DNA from: Ilumatobacteraceae bacterium
GTDB taxonomy: Bacteria > Actinomycetota > Acidimicrobiia > Acidimicrobiales > Ilumatobacteraceae
Direction of reading: 5' to 3'
DNA: 64,000 nt
NCBI GenBank assembly: GCA_018401375.1
Contig: JAGYKR010000001.1
Location: 1-64,000, forward strand
Positions within the stretch are counted from its first letter, which is position 1; each line of letters starts with the position of its first letter. The notes beneath the pieces are model-generated. The model was not told the DNA's origin and did no database searches. It saw nothing but the letters and a program-made list of their open reading frames with translations. Position numbers and translations under genes: made by a program. Shown here piece after piece: positions 24,705 to 33,006 of this stretch.

Positions 24705-25463
24705 TTATTTCGCTGATGAGTCCAAATTCGTGGGGGTGGCCGGTCCGAGCAGACCGGCGCGCTGGAGAATGACCTGGATCAATGCATCTATCCCGAGTTC
24801 AAAGGCTCGCTCATTATGGGCGTCAATCGTCTCCTCGTTGGAGGCAATGGACTCAAACGCCTCATGGCCAAGCGCAGCTATGCGTTCCCTCCGAAGTTGT
24901 AAATGTCGCGGATGCTCAAAAAATGCATACAGCGAACTGCCGATCGTGTAATCCTCAAGGGCTTGGTAGTAAGTGGCGAGGTCGGATTGAGGGATTCCGA
25001 TCCGTTCGAAGAGTTCGACGACTACGAGCAGTGGCTCTTGGAAGTCGGGTCGAATGCCATCAGAGATGGTGAGGGCGGTCACGATCGAGGGGTGCTGCCT
25101 GAACAGAGCACGCGCAGCGAGCGCAACTGATCGCAGCGTGGATGCCGCGTGGGTAGCAGGGTCCTCGGAGGGGTCGTATTCGGTGGACGCAATATCGGTG
25201 AACAGGGAGCCGACCACTCGAGAGAACATCGCGGCCAGAAGGGCGTCCTTATCAGCAAAGTGCTGATACATCTGGCTGTGGCTAATCCCGACGAGCCCGG
25301 CGACCACGCGGAACGTGATGGCCTCCAAGCCGTGTTGGTCAGCATGATCAATCGCGGCGTCAAGAATCTGTTCTGTCACTGAGTTGCTTACGTACGCATC
25401 GATGACCGCATGGTACCAGCGGGGTGTCAGGCCGGTTTCTTGATGAGAGGCTCTTCGGAACAC
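24705..25463 (-). CDS. TetR family transcriptional regulator
   Basis: About 252 aa. The N-terminal DNA-binding domain reads VTEQILDAAIDHADQHGLEAITFRVVAGLVGISHSQMYQHFADKDAL-type sequence, with a clear helix-turn-helix and the TetR signature SHSQMYQHFADK. The larger C-terminal part is a ligand-binding helical domain (TetR_C-like). The start is uncertain: GTG 25463 gives a ~30-residue leader, and internal GTGs are possible. It diverges from the cation/proton antiporter gene 44 nt away, so it may control itself and that gene. The ligand is unknown. There is no evidence that it is the mycofactocin regulator MftR. Confidence 0.85.
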   Translation of the reverse strand: MFRRASHQETGLTPRWYHAVIDAYVSNSVTEQILDAAIDHADQHGLEAITFRVVAGLVGISHSQMYQHFADKDALLAAMFSRVVGSLFTDIASTEYDPSEDPATHAASTLRSVALAARALFRQHPSIVTALTISDGIRPDFQEPLLVVVELFERIGIPQSDLATYYQALEDYTIGSSLYAFFEHPRHLQLRRERIAALGHEAFESIASNEETIDAHNERAFELGIDALIQVILQRAGLLGPATPTNLDSSAK

Positions 25464-25507
25464 TGGCCGCGAGGAGTGGCTAGGGTCTCGATTGAGGCTG
25501 AACCAAG

Positions 25508-27703
25508 ATGAACTTCGTATCGCCGAGCGAGCACCAAATTCTGATCTTCCTCGTGCAGATCGCGCTCTTGCTGATAACGGCTCGCCTGCTTGGCCAGATG
25601 ATGCGCCGCATCGGCCAGCCCACCGTGGTGGGAGAACTTGCAGCGGGAATTCTGCTCGGACCCTCGATATTGGGTCGAGCCAGCCCGGGAGTCTTTGACT
25701 GGATCTTCCCGGCCGACACTGTGCAGAGCGGGATGCTGTTCACCGTGGGGTGGCTGGGTGTGATGTTGCTCCTAGTAGTCACCGGTTTTGAAACCGACCT
25801 GACCCTCATTGGACGACTCGGAACCGCAGTGATCTGGGTGACGACCGGAAGCTTGCTGTTGCCCTTTGCCTTCGGTCTTGGCGGTGGGTTCCTCGCCCCA
25901 GAAATCCTGCTTGGCCCAGATGCGGACCGCACGGTGTTCGCCCTGTTCCTCGCCACGGCATTGACCATTTCCTCGCTCCCGGTGATCGCCAAGATCATGT
26001 CTGAGTTGCGGCTCCTGCGTCGCAACTTCGGCCAACTGACCTTGGCCTCGGCGATGGCCAACGATGTGATCGGGTGGGTGTTGCTCGGCTTGATCGCCGG
26101 CCTCGCCAGCTCGGGGCGTCTAGACCTTGGATCCCTTGGCCGTACAGTCCTCGGGCTGATGATCTTCTTGGCCGTTGCGGCGGCGATCGGTCAGCGCATC
26201 GTGGACGGGATCTTGCTTACGATGCGCCGGCGGGCAGTGGGCCTTGGTGGATGGGTGACGGTGGCGATCGTTATTGCGCTCGGCCTCGGGTCCATCACTC
26301 AAGCCCTTGGCGTGGAGGCGGTGCTCGGGGCCTTCATCGGCGGGATCCTGCTCGGGCGATCTCGATACTCGCGCCATGAGGTAGAAGAAGCGTTAGAGAC
26401 GATGACTTCGGCTGTGCTCGCACCTGTCTTCTTCGCTACGGCCGGCCTACGGGTGGACCTTAACTTGTTGTTTGATCCCGAGGTCGCGATGTGGGCGGTC
26501 ATCGTGATCGTGCTGGCCTCAACATCAAAGTTCTTTGGGTCGATGCTCGGTGCGCGTTTTGCCGGGCTGGCCCGACGCGAGGGGATGGCACTTGGCACGG
26601 CACTGAACGCCCGTGGCGCGCTCGAAATCGTGATCGCTACGGTGGGTCTGTCTCTCGGCGTGCTGAATGACGCTTCCTACGCGATCGTGGTGGTGATGGC
26701 GATCGTGACCTCGGTGATGGCTCCTCCGCTCTTGCGGATTCTTGTTAAAGGTTGGGAGGGCAATCCAGAGGAACAGGCCCGTCTGCGGCGGGAGGAACAA
26801 ATGGCGGCGAACATCTTGCTGAAGCCCGGTCGGATGTTGCTGCCCACTCGAGGTGGGATCGCCTCGCAATACGCCGCTGACATCGTGGGTCGAGCCTTCC
26901 CCGAGGAGATGGCCACCACATTGTTGGTGGTGGCAGAGTCCGAGGCAGAGATCCCCGATACGACAGCGGTACGAGAGGCGTTACGACGCCGCTCCATCGA
27001 ACGGGTGGATCACGCCGGTGATCCGACCCAGAGCCTGGTCACTGAATCAATGCTCGGCTTTGACCTGGTGGTGAGTGGTATTGCCTCAAGGGGCCGGCCC
27101 GCCCCAGGGACATTGGGGGGGCCGGTGGCCACTGCAGCGTTGATGCGATCGGCCCTCCCGGTGCTTCTCGTGCGGCCACCCACCGGATTGGCCGAGCAGA
27201 TGCTCGATTCCACCGCAGCGGTACGAATCCGCCCACTCCGCAGAATCCTGCTGCCGGTCTCGGCCTCTCGTCACGCCCGGGCGGCCACGGAGATGGCGCT
27301 CTCACTGGCGATCCAATCAGGGGCCGAACTGCTCCTTGTGCACGTCTCGGGCAACGGGGAGTCCGGGCCGGTGCGCAGAATCCTGAGGACCACCTGGCGC
27401 AGTTATGAACGAACGGTGGGGTCCTTTGCTGATCCTGCTGGAGATCCGGTGGGGGAGCGTCTGATTGACGGGATCGAACGTGAGGCGGCAGCCGAGGGGG
27501 TGGATACCCAGCGGCTGATGGTGACGCATGGGGTCAGGGGCGAAGCGATCGTCGCCGCAGCGCGAGATGGGGTCTGCGATCTCGTGATCCTTGGCGCCCA
27601 GGTTCAAGACGCTGCGGGTGAGCCGTACATCGGCCAGACGGCCGAGACGGTGTTGATTGAGGCACCGATGACTGTGGCCGTCGTGGCCTTACCGCCGGCG
27701 TGA
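25508..27703 (+). CDS. Cation/proton antiporter with C-terminal universal stress domains (CPA2)
   Basis: 731 aa. Residues 1 to about 410 hold 11-13 membrane helices of the Kef/NapA-type monovalent cation:proton antiporter family. The core Asn-Asp motif is in ASAMANDVIGW, and the inverted-repeat helix has GVEAVLGAFIGGILLGR. The soluble C-terminal ~300 residues contain two Usp-like Rossmann regions (for example GFDLVVSGIASRGRP, and RILLPVSASRHARAATEMAL ending in DLVILGAQVQ). The cytoplasmic domains probably sense nucleotide or stress state and gate K+ or Na+/H+ exchange. Its 3' end abuts the convergent xthA gene with no gap. Confidence 0.9.
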   Translation: MNFVSPSEHQILIFLVQIALLLITARLLGQMMRRIGQPTVVGELAAGILLGPSILGRASPGVFDWIFPADTVQSGMLFTVGWLGVMLLLVVTGFETDLTLIGRLGTAVIWVTTGSLLLPFAFGLGGGFLAPEILLGPDADRTVFALFLATALTISSLPVIAKIMSELRLLRRNFGQLTLASAMANDVIGWVLLGLIAGLASSGRLDLGSLGRTVLGLMIFLAVAAAIGQRIVDGILLTMRRRAVGLGGWVTVAIVIALGLGSITQALGVEAVLGAFIGGILLGRSRYSRHEVEEALETMTSAVLAPVFFATAGLRVDLNLLFDPEVAMWAVIVIVLASTSKFFGSMLGARFAGLARREGMALGTALNARGALEIVIATVGLSLGVLNDASYAIVVVMAIVTSVMAPPLLRILVKGWEGNPEEQARLRREEQMAANILLKPGRMLLPTRGGIASQYAADIVGRAFPEEMATTLLVVAESEAEIPDTTAVREALRRRSIERVDHAGDPTQSLVTESMLGFDLVVSGIASRGRPAPGTLGGPVATAALMRSALPVLLVRPPTGLAEQMLDSTAAVRIRPLRRILLPVSASRHARAATEMALSLAIQSGAELLLVHVSGNGESGPVRRILRTTWRSYERTVGSFADPAGDPVGERLIDGIEREAAAEGVDTQRLMVTHGVRGEAIVAAARDGVCDLVILGAQVQDAAGEPYIGQTAETVLIEAPMTVAVVALPPA

Positions 27704-28510
27704 TTACAGATCAAAGTCCACAATGAGCGGGGAGTGGTCGCTCCAGCGTTCGTGGTAGCCGGCACTGCGATCCACCGTCGCAGATGTTGCCCGCTCTGCT
27801 AGGCCGGGAGAGGCGATCTGATAATCGATCCGCCAACCGGCGTCATTGTCGTAGGCCTTACCGCGATAGGACCACCAGGTGTAGGGCCCGGGTCCATCGC
27901 CACCGAGGGCGCGGCCAAGATCCACCCAACCGAGTTCGTCGAAGAGGCGATCAAAATAGGCTCGCTCCTCTGGCAGGAAACCGGCGCTCTTGAGATTCCC
28001 CTTCCAGTTTTTGATGTCTACTTCCCGATGCGCCACATTGAGGTCGCCGGTCAACAACACCTCGCGACCTTGTGATCGAAGGTCCGTAATCCGGTCAGTC
28101 ATCGACTCAAGGAACGCGTATTTCTCGGCCATCTTCGCCTCACTGGTCTCATCGCCGGTGTGGACATAGGCGGAGATCACCGTCAAGTTCATGCCGCCTC
28201 GGTTATCAAAATCGGCTTCAGCCCAGCGTCCCAGACCAGTAAAACGGGGATCATCATCGCCGGTCCAGGTCCTTTGGGCCTGAGACCGACTGAGCACCGC
28301 AACTCCGGCGCGGCCTTTGGCCTCGGCTTCGGAGTGGACCACATGCCAATCCTGCCCATCGAAGGCCTCAATCACCTCGGATACTTGTTGGTCGGGGGCG
28401 CGCACCTCTTGGAGGGTCATCACATCGGGGGCCCATGTGGCCACCCATTGATCGAGCCCTTTGCGCATGGCGGCACGGATCCCATTGACATTTGCGGTCA
28501 CGATTCTCAC
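27704..28510 (-). CDS. xthA: Exodeoxyribonuclease III
   Basis: A 268-aa endonuclease/exonuclease/phosphatase-fold enzyme. It has VTANVNGIRAAM with the metal-binding Asn, LQEVRAPD with the catalytic Glu, LTGDLNVAH, and the C-terminal RIDYQIAS and HERWSDHSPL with the catalytic His. It acts in base-excision repair as an AP endonuclease and 3'-5' exonuclease. The start codon is GTG 28510, which fits the usual beginning of the family. It is convergent with the antiporter and divergent from the desaturase gene. Confidence 0.94.
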   Translation of the reverse strand: MRIVTANVNGIRAAMRKGLDQWVATWAPDVMTLQEVRAPDQQVSEVIEAFDGQDWHVVHSEAEAKGRAGVAVLSRSQAQRTWTGDDDPRFTGLGRWAEADFDNRGGMNLTVISAYVHTGDETSEAKMAEKYAFLESMTDRITDLRSQGREVLLTGDLNVAHREVDIKNWKGNLKSAGFLPEERAYFDRLFDELGWVDLGRALGGDGPGPYTWWSYRGKAYDNDAGWRIDYQIASPGLAERATSATVDRSAGYHERWSDHSPLIVDFDL

Positions 28511-28536
28511 GTCTGCAGTCTGGCAGGCGGGAATCG

Positions 28537-29499
28537 ATGATTAGGCTTCTCCAGATGGTGACAACGATGGTGCCTGCCCACACAGCGCTGCCCGATGTGT
28601 TACCCACCGAACGTTTGACGGTGTCGGCGATGCCGATCCCGGAGATCCGTAACGAACTGCGAAAGATCAACAACGCCGGCAGCGTGTGGGCGGTCATCGT
28701 CACTTGGGGTCATGCGGTGATCACCATCGGTGCGGCGCTATGGGTGGATCACATCCTCGGATATCTGGCAGCAGTCGTGTTGATGGGTCCGGTGTTTGCG
28801 CGGTTTGCGATCATCTCCCATGAGGCGGCTCACAAACTCATGTTCACCAACAAGCGCGCCAACGATCTAGTGGGAAGATGGCTATTGGCAGCGCCGGCCT
28901 TCGTCCCCCTTGAGGTCTATCGGCGCAGCCATTTCGCTCACCACAAGGTGGAGTTCGGACCTACCGAACCTGACCTCAACTTCTATGTCGGTTACCCGAT
29001 CTCTCGGGTCAGTCTGAGACGGAAGTTGGTACGTGACGCCGTGGGGATCTCCGGGTGGAAGAACCTCGTGCCGCTGCTGAAGGCCACGCGATCTGCGAGC
29101 ACCCGCACGGTGGCGTTCAGAATCATCGGAGCCCAGGTGGCGGTTGCTGCGATCTTCACGACGCTCGGCCGACCGGAGATGTACCTGATCTTGTGGCTCG
29201 CACCGTGGATGACCTCGTGGCGGGTGATCAACAGGTTGCGGGCAATCGCTGAACACGGGGGCATGCAGGCCAGCGCTGATCGCCGCCAGACCACTCACCA
29301 CGTGCGCCAAACCTGGCTGGCTCGATTCTGGATCGTGCCGTTTAACACCGGATGGCATTTGGCTCATCACGTAGACATGGGGGTCCCGTGGCGGAACCTG
29401 CCAGCGCTGCACCGCGAACTCGAGGAGTCCGGGTGGGTGCCGGAGAGTCTGATCTACCCGAACTACCGGGCCCTGTGGCGGGCATTGGCCTCGGGCTGA
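28537..29499 (+). CDS. Fatty acid desaturase family protein
   Basis: About 320 aa with several membrane helices and the three His boxes of membrane di-iron desaturases: HEAAH, HFAHH and HLAHH, plus a fourth TTHH near residue 250. The reaction would be O2-dependent introduction of a double bond or hydroxyl into a lipid acyl chain. The exact lipid substrate is unknown. The first Met at 28537 is preferred (GGCGGGAA upstream); ATG 28555 and ATG 28567 are alternatives. It is divergent from xthA and convergent with the ETF-beta gene, 7 nt away. Confidence 0.88.
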   Translation: MIRLLQMVTTMVPAHTALPDVLPTERLTVSAMPIPEIRNELRKINNAGSVWAVIVTWGHAVITIGAALWVDHILGYLAAVVLMGPVFARFAIISHEAAHKLMFTNKRANDLVGRWLLAAPAFVPLEVYRRSHFAHHKVEFGPTEPDLNFYVGYPISRVSLRRKLVRDAVGISGWKNLVPLLKATRSASTRTVAFRIIGAQVAVAAIFTTLGRPEMYLILWLAPWMTSWRVINRLRAIAEHGGMQASADRRQTTHHVRQTWLARFWIVPFNTGWHLAHHVDMGVPWRNLPALHRELEESGWVPESLIYPNYRALWRALASG

Positions 29500-29506
29500 A
29501 GCCGAG

Positions 29507-30316
29507 TTACAAGTAGCCCCAGTCACGCAGGGCGGTCAGGATTCGTTCGGCGGCCTCATCGGGTGTGAGGGCCACGGTTTCACCATGGGCCGCTGCTGTG
29601 GCGGTGTCAGTGATCGATCGAACCCGCTCTAATGCGGTCTGGCCGGCAGGTGCAGCGAGCATGCGAGCCCGAGGGCGATACGCCGTGACCTCTACGGGTG
29701 TCTCCCGCGGCCCCAAAGGTGCGGTGGCTTCGGAGATCTCCATAGTGGCGGCCGCAAGTTCGCGGGCCAAGGTGGCGCGACGCAACGTGGCCACGGAACC
29801 CTCCACTGAAAGCACCGCTGGGGAGGAGACGCTGAGCAGTTCACGCCGACCTCCATCGAGGCGTCGGACGGCGCCGAGGCTGGAAGCGGAATGTTCGGTG
29901 ACCTGAACCAGTCCGAGAGCCTGCTCGGCGTCCCAGAACGCAGCAAGGAAAGCGGGCACCGACCCCGAACCGCGGTCAGCGGAGTAATCCCCACATATCA
30001 CCCAATCCGGAACGCCGATCTCCACCAGGTGTGTGCTGACTGCGGAATGGATCGCAGCAGCCACCGCATCGGATCGAAGATCCGTGGGGCCGGAAATCCA
30101 CAATGCACGATCAGCGCCTCGGGCGAGGGAGTCGCGCAATCCGTGGAGCGCACCGGGCCCACCGAGGCTGACGACGATGACTTCTGTTTGATCTTCGGCC
30201 CGATCACGGATGTGCAGGGCCAACTCGAGCGCCGCACGATCGGCAGGGGAGTGGCTCGCCCCACGCGAGTCACCTTCGGGAGCCACCCATTTTTGACAGA
30301 CGAGAATCCGGATCAT
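29507..30316 (-). CDS. Electron transfer flavoprotein beta subunit (mycofactocin-associated)
   Basis: 269 aa with the ETF-beta/FixA layout: N-terminal MIRILVCQKWVAP, ADRAALELALHIRD, VIVVSLGGPGALHGLRDSLARGADRALWIS, and WVICGDYSADRGSGSVPAFLA for AMP/FAD binding. It forms the small subunit of an electron-transferring flavoprotein. It is the last gene of a five-gene minus-strand operon and starts 2 nt after the ferredoxin stop. The family variant, together with FadH/OYE, FixC and FixX genes, is recurrent in mycofactocin producers. ATG 30316 is used. Confidence 0.9.
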   Translation of the reverse strand: MIRILVCQKWVAPEGDSRGASHSPADRAALELALHIRDRAEDQTEVIVVSLGGPGALHGLRDSLARGADRALWISGPTDLRSDAVAAAIHSAVSTHLVEIGVPDWVICGDYSADRGSGSVPAFLAAFWDAEQALGLVQVTEHSASSLGAVRRLDGGRRELLSVSSPAVLSVEGSVATLRRATLARELAAATMEISEATAPLGPRETPVEVTAYRPRARMLAAPAGQTALERVRSITDTATAAAHGETVALTPDEAAERILTALRDWGYL

Positions 30317-30318
30317 GG

Positions 30319-30624
30319 TCAGGTCTGTGAGAAGACCACTCCGTGGCCACCGTCGGGGTAGGTCCAAGCGATTGCGCCCTCACGGTTGCAGACCATGTAA
30401 CAGGTACCGCATTCAAAGCACTGCTCGTAGTTAAACAAGATGCCACCGTCGGCAGTAGGAACGAAGAGTTTGGCCGGGCAGGCCACCACACATTCCCGGG
30501 TGGAGCAGTCAGCACAAATTCGCGAATCCACAGTGATGTGAGCTCGCTCGCCCACATCAAAACGGGCGGTGCCGATCCGATCCTCAAAGGAGATCTCGGG
30601 CCACCTGAGATTGTCCTGCGTCAT
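30319..30624 (-). CDS. fixX: FixX-like ferredoxin
   Basis: A 101-aa polyferredoxin-type protein with two Cys groups: CADCSTRECVVACP and CFECGTCYMVCNREGAI. It resembles FixX/ETF-QO ferredoxin domains and should hold [4Fe-4S] chemistry. It probably completes FixC to form an ETF:quinone oxidoreductase-like complex at the membrane. ATG 30624 overlaps the fixC stop (ATGA), implying co-translation with FixC. Confidence 0.9.
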   Translation of the reverse strand: MTQDNLRWPEISFEDRIGTARFDVGERAHITVDSRICADCSTRECVVACPAKLFVPTADGGILFNYEQCFECGTCYMVCNREGAIAWTYPDGGHGVVFSQT

Positions 30625-31976
30625 CCGAAACCTCTCATACCTGTCCAACCGTCACGGGCCAGATCCCGGAGCCGAACCCCCGCCCGTTTACGCTCCTCGG
30701 CAAAGATCTTGCGCAAGCCGGGCTTGGGTTGGGGGTTGTCCACCCGGAACACTCGCTCCACCACATTTGCGATCATCTGCGGATACTGGTGCTGTACCCG
30801 ATCAGAGAGCACCAGCCCCGGGATACGGCTCAGTTTGTCGTGATCGGCTAGTACGAACGAGGAGTTGAGACGCTTTTCGTAGCCGGCTAGACCGCGCTTG
30901 GAGACGTCGCCGGCGGTGATCGCCTCGGCGGCGGTTTCGGCTGCGGCCATCCCGCTGGCCATTGCGAAGTTGACCCCCTCCAGCCAGATTCCTGCAGCGA
31001 GACACATCGCAGCCGCGTCCCCGGCCACTAACAAACCCTCTCCCGTCAGTTGAGGCATCATCGATCGGCCGGCTTCAGGAATCAGATGGGCCGAGTACTC
31101 GAGGATTTCGCCGCCCTCCACGAGGGGAGCGATCCCCGGATGGGATTTGAGGTGGGCAATAATCTCTTCGGGGCGGGTCTTTTGAGCGGCCAGCGCCGGA
31201 AGTTTTAGCACCACGCCCACCGCCAAAGTGTCGAGGTTTGTGTAGATGAATCCGCCGCCGTTGACCCCCTGGGTGCCACCGAGGATCTCGATATCAACGC
31301 CTTCACGGTCGCGCACGGCAAAGCGTTCTTCGATCACTGAGCGGGACAGCCCGAGCGTTTCTTTGACACCGAGAGTGAAGTTGGCAGGGTTCAGATCGGG
31401 ATAGAGACCAGCCTCTTTGGCCACAAAACTGTTGACCCCATCGCAGGCGATCACCATCCGACATGCCACATCTCCATCAGGGCGATCTGTCCGCACCCCA
31501 CAGACCTGACCCCGGGCATCGGTGATAAGGCCGGTCACGGTGGTGGAGGTGAGCAAGCGGGCCCCCGCCGCTTCGGCCTTGGAGGCCAGCCAGTGGTCCA
31601 TGTCCGGGCGGTAAGCAGTGGCACCGTTATACGGCGGTACCCCCCAGTTCTGGGATCGAAAGTCAATGGTGACGGCCTGATTCTCGGTGAGCACCATCGT
31701 GGAGCGCCGGGTCACCCATCGCTGAATGGGCATTTCCTCCCACCACTCAGGATGGAGCGAGTCAAGGATCCGTGGGTAGACCACCCCGCCGTACATGTTC
31801 TTGGAGCCGGGGAATGGGCCGCGCTCGATCAAAAGCACCGATACCCCGCGTCGTGCCAACACTGTGGCCGCACAGGATCCAGCCGGTCCGGCACCGACCA
31901 CCACCACCTCAAAAAATGGTGTTTCGGGCATCGGGTTATCGGGCATCGGGTTATCGGGCATCGGGCTATCGGGCAT
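30621..31976 (-). CDS. fixC: FixC-like FAD-dependent oxidoreductase (ETF-quinone oxidoreductase type)
   Basis: About 451 aa with the N-terminal FAD motif VVVGAGPAGSCAATVLARRG, the geranylgeranyl-reductase/FixC segment SKNMYGGVVYPR, and the second FAD motif LLVAGDAAAMCLAAGIWLEGVNFAMASG. FixC proteins take electrons from ETF and pass them to quinone with FixX. The N-terminus carries four Met-Pro-Asp/Glu units from a 15-nt tandem repeat, so the true start may be any of the ATGs at 31976, 31961, 31946 or 31931. The first overlaps the stop of the etfA-like gene. It is the third gene of the operon. Confidence 0.92.
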   Translation of the reverse strand: MPDSPMPDNPMPDNPMPETPFFEVVVVGAGPAGSCAATVLARRGVSVLLIERGPFPGSKNMYGGVVYPRILDSLHPEWWEEMPIQRWVTRRSTMVLTENQAVTIDFRSQNWGVPPYNGATAYRPDMDHWLASKAEAAGARLLTSTTVTGLITDARGQVCGVRTDRPDGDVACRMVIACDGVNSFVAKEAGLYPDLNPANFTLGVKETLGLSRSVIEERFAVRDREGVDIEILGGTQGVNGGGFIYTNLDTLAVGVVLKLPALAAQKTRPEEIIAHLKSHPGIAPLVEGGEILEYSAHLIPEAGRSMMPQLTGEGLLVAGDAAAMCLAAGIWLEGVNFAMASGMAAAETAAEAITAGDVSKRGLAGYEKRLNSSFVLADHDKLSRIPGLVLSDRVQHQYPQMIANVVERVFRVDNPQPKPGLRKIFAEERKRAGVRLRDLARDGWTGMRGFG

Positions 31977-31983
31977 CGGGATC
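31925..31983 (-). repeat. 15-nt tandem repeat carrying etfA stop and fixC start codons
   Basis: About four copies of cgggcatcgggttat (the third has a c for t; the last is partial). On the minus strand each full unit contains an ATG in the fixC frame and a TAA or TAG in the upstream ETF-alpha frame. Confidence 0.9.
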
Positions 31984-33006
31984 CGTCAGCCTCTCCGCCA
32001 ACGCTTGCAACACTGCGGGGGCGTCGCTGACGATTCCGAGATCAGCGAGCTGCATCATCGGGCAATGTGGGTCGGTGTTGATCGAGATGATGTGGGCTGG
32101 ATGCCCGAGGCCAGCGGTGTGCTGAACCGCCCCGGAGATCCCCCAGGCCAGATAGAGATCAGGATCTACGATCACCCCAGTGGTGCCGATTTGGCGATCG
32201 TGATGGACCCAACCTCGGTCGGTGATCACTCGGGTGGCGCCCATGGCTGCGCCGAGCACTTCTGCCACAGCGCCGAGTCGTTCGAAATCCTCGGCAGCGG
32301 CGAGGCCGGCCCCACCGCCCATGATCCGCGGCGCTTCAGCGAGGTCCATGGTGGCCACGTCGGGCTCGTGAACCTTTTCTACCTGTACATCTCTCGGCAT
32401 ATCCGCCGGGACATCAGGGACATCTCCTGGTACATCGGCGAGCGCAGATGGCTCGATCTCGTGGCGAGAGGCCCCGGCAGACGCGCCGGAAATCTCCCCC
32501 TCGGCAACTCCGCGCACCCCAACTTGCAAGGTAGCGACCACGGGCGAATCGGTGGCGAATCGGTGCAGTTCGGCGCCAAAGGCTCGGGGAACAGACACCT
32601 GTTCGGCCGTTACCTGAAGGGCCCCGGCCAGCAACGGCCGCCCCAGCCGAGCAGCGATGCGTGGGGCCAGATCCCGACCGTCCGGCGAGCCGGGCAACAG
32701 CACGACACGGGTATCTTCCACCAGTGGTGCGAGCTGATGTGACCAGCGACCCGGGCCGAAATCCCCGCATTTGACAGCCCGCACACGGTCGGAGAGATAT
32801 CCGCAGACATCACTGGTGAGATCCGCATCATGTTGAACCACGATGATCCCCGCACCTCCGGCACCGAGCGCTTCGGCGAGCGCCTCGGCCCCACCAGCGC
32901 ACAGCTCACCGGCCCGCACTGGAACCAGTGCGATCACCGATCGGTCTGTCGTCGTAATGGTCGTCGTAGTGGTCGTCGTAGTGGTCATTGCGGGGAAATC
33001 TGTCAT
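31966..33006 (-). CDS. Electron transfer flavoprotein alpha subunit (mycofactocin-associated)
   Basis: 346 aa. The C-terminal FAD domain is clear: RIMGGGAGL, ITDRGWVHHDRQIGTTG, DLYLAWGISGAVQHTAGLG and IISINTDPHCPMMQLADLGIV match ETF-alpha/FixB signatures. The N-terminal half is the ETF alpha/beta fold. The N-terminus begins MTDFPAM and then a run of Thr coded by a microsatellite. A Pro/Val/Asp-repeat linker (DVPGDVPDVPADMP) joins the two domains. The ATG at 33006 overlaps the stop of the FadH/OYE gene (ATGA). It pairs with ETF-beta encoded two genes downstream. Confidence 0.92.
   Translation of the reverse strand: MTDFPAMTTTTTTTTTITTTDRSVIALVPVRAGELCAGGAEALAEALGAGGAGIIVVQHDADLTSDVCGYLSDRVRAVKCGDFGPGRWSHQLAPLVEDTRVVLLPGSPDGRDLAPRIAARLGRPLLAGALQVTAEQVSVPRAFGAELHRFATDSPVVATLQVGVRGVAEGEISGASAGASRHEIEPSALADVPGDVPDVPADMPRDVQVEKVHEPDVATMDLAEAPRIMGGGAGLAAAEDFERLGAVAEVLGAAMGATRVITDRGWVHHDRQIGTTGVIVDPDLYLAWGISGAVQHTAGLGHPAHIISINTDPHCPMMQLADLGIVSDAPAVLQALAERLTDPDAR
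32948..32983 (-). repeat. 12-nt microsatellite coding for an N-terminal Thr tract
   Basis: Three copies of gtcgtcgtagtg (the first with one change) encode the Thr-rich stretch that follows the ETF-alpha start. Confidence 0.85.

Noticed and set aside
24705-25463. TetR gene considered as the mycofactocin regulator MftR
   Set aside because: It is 13 kb from mftA, adjoins an antiporter gene, and shows no feature specific to MftR.
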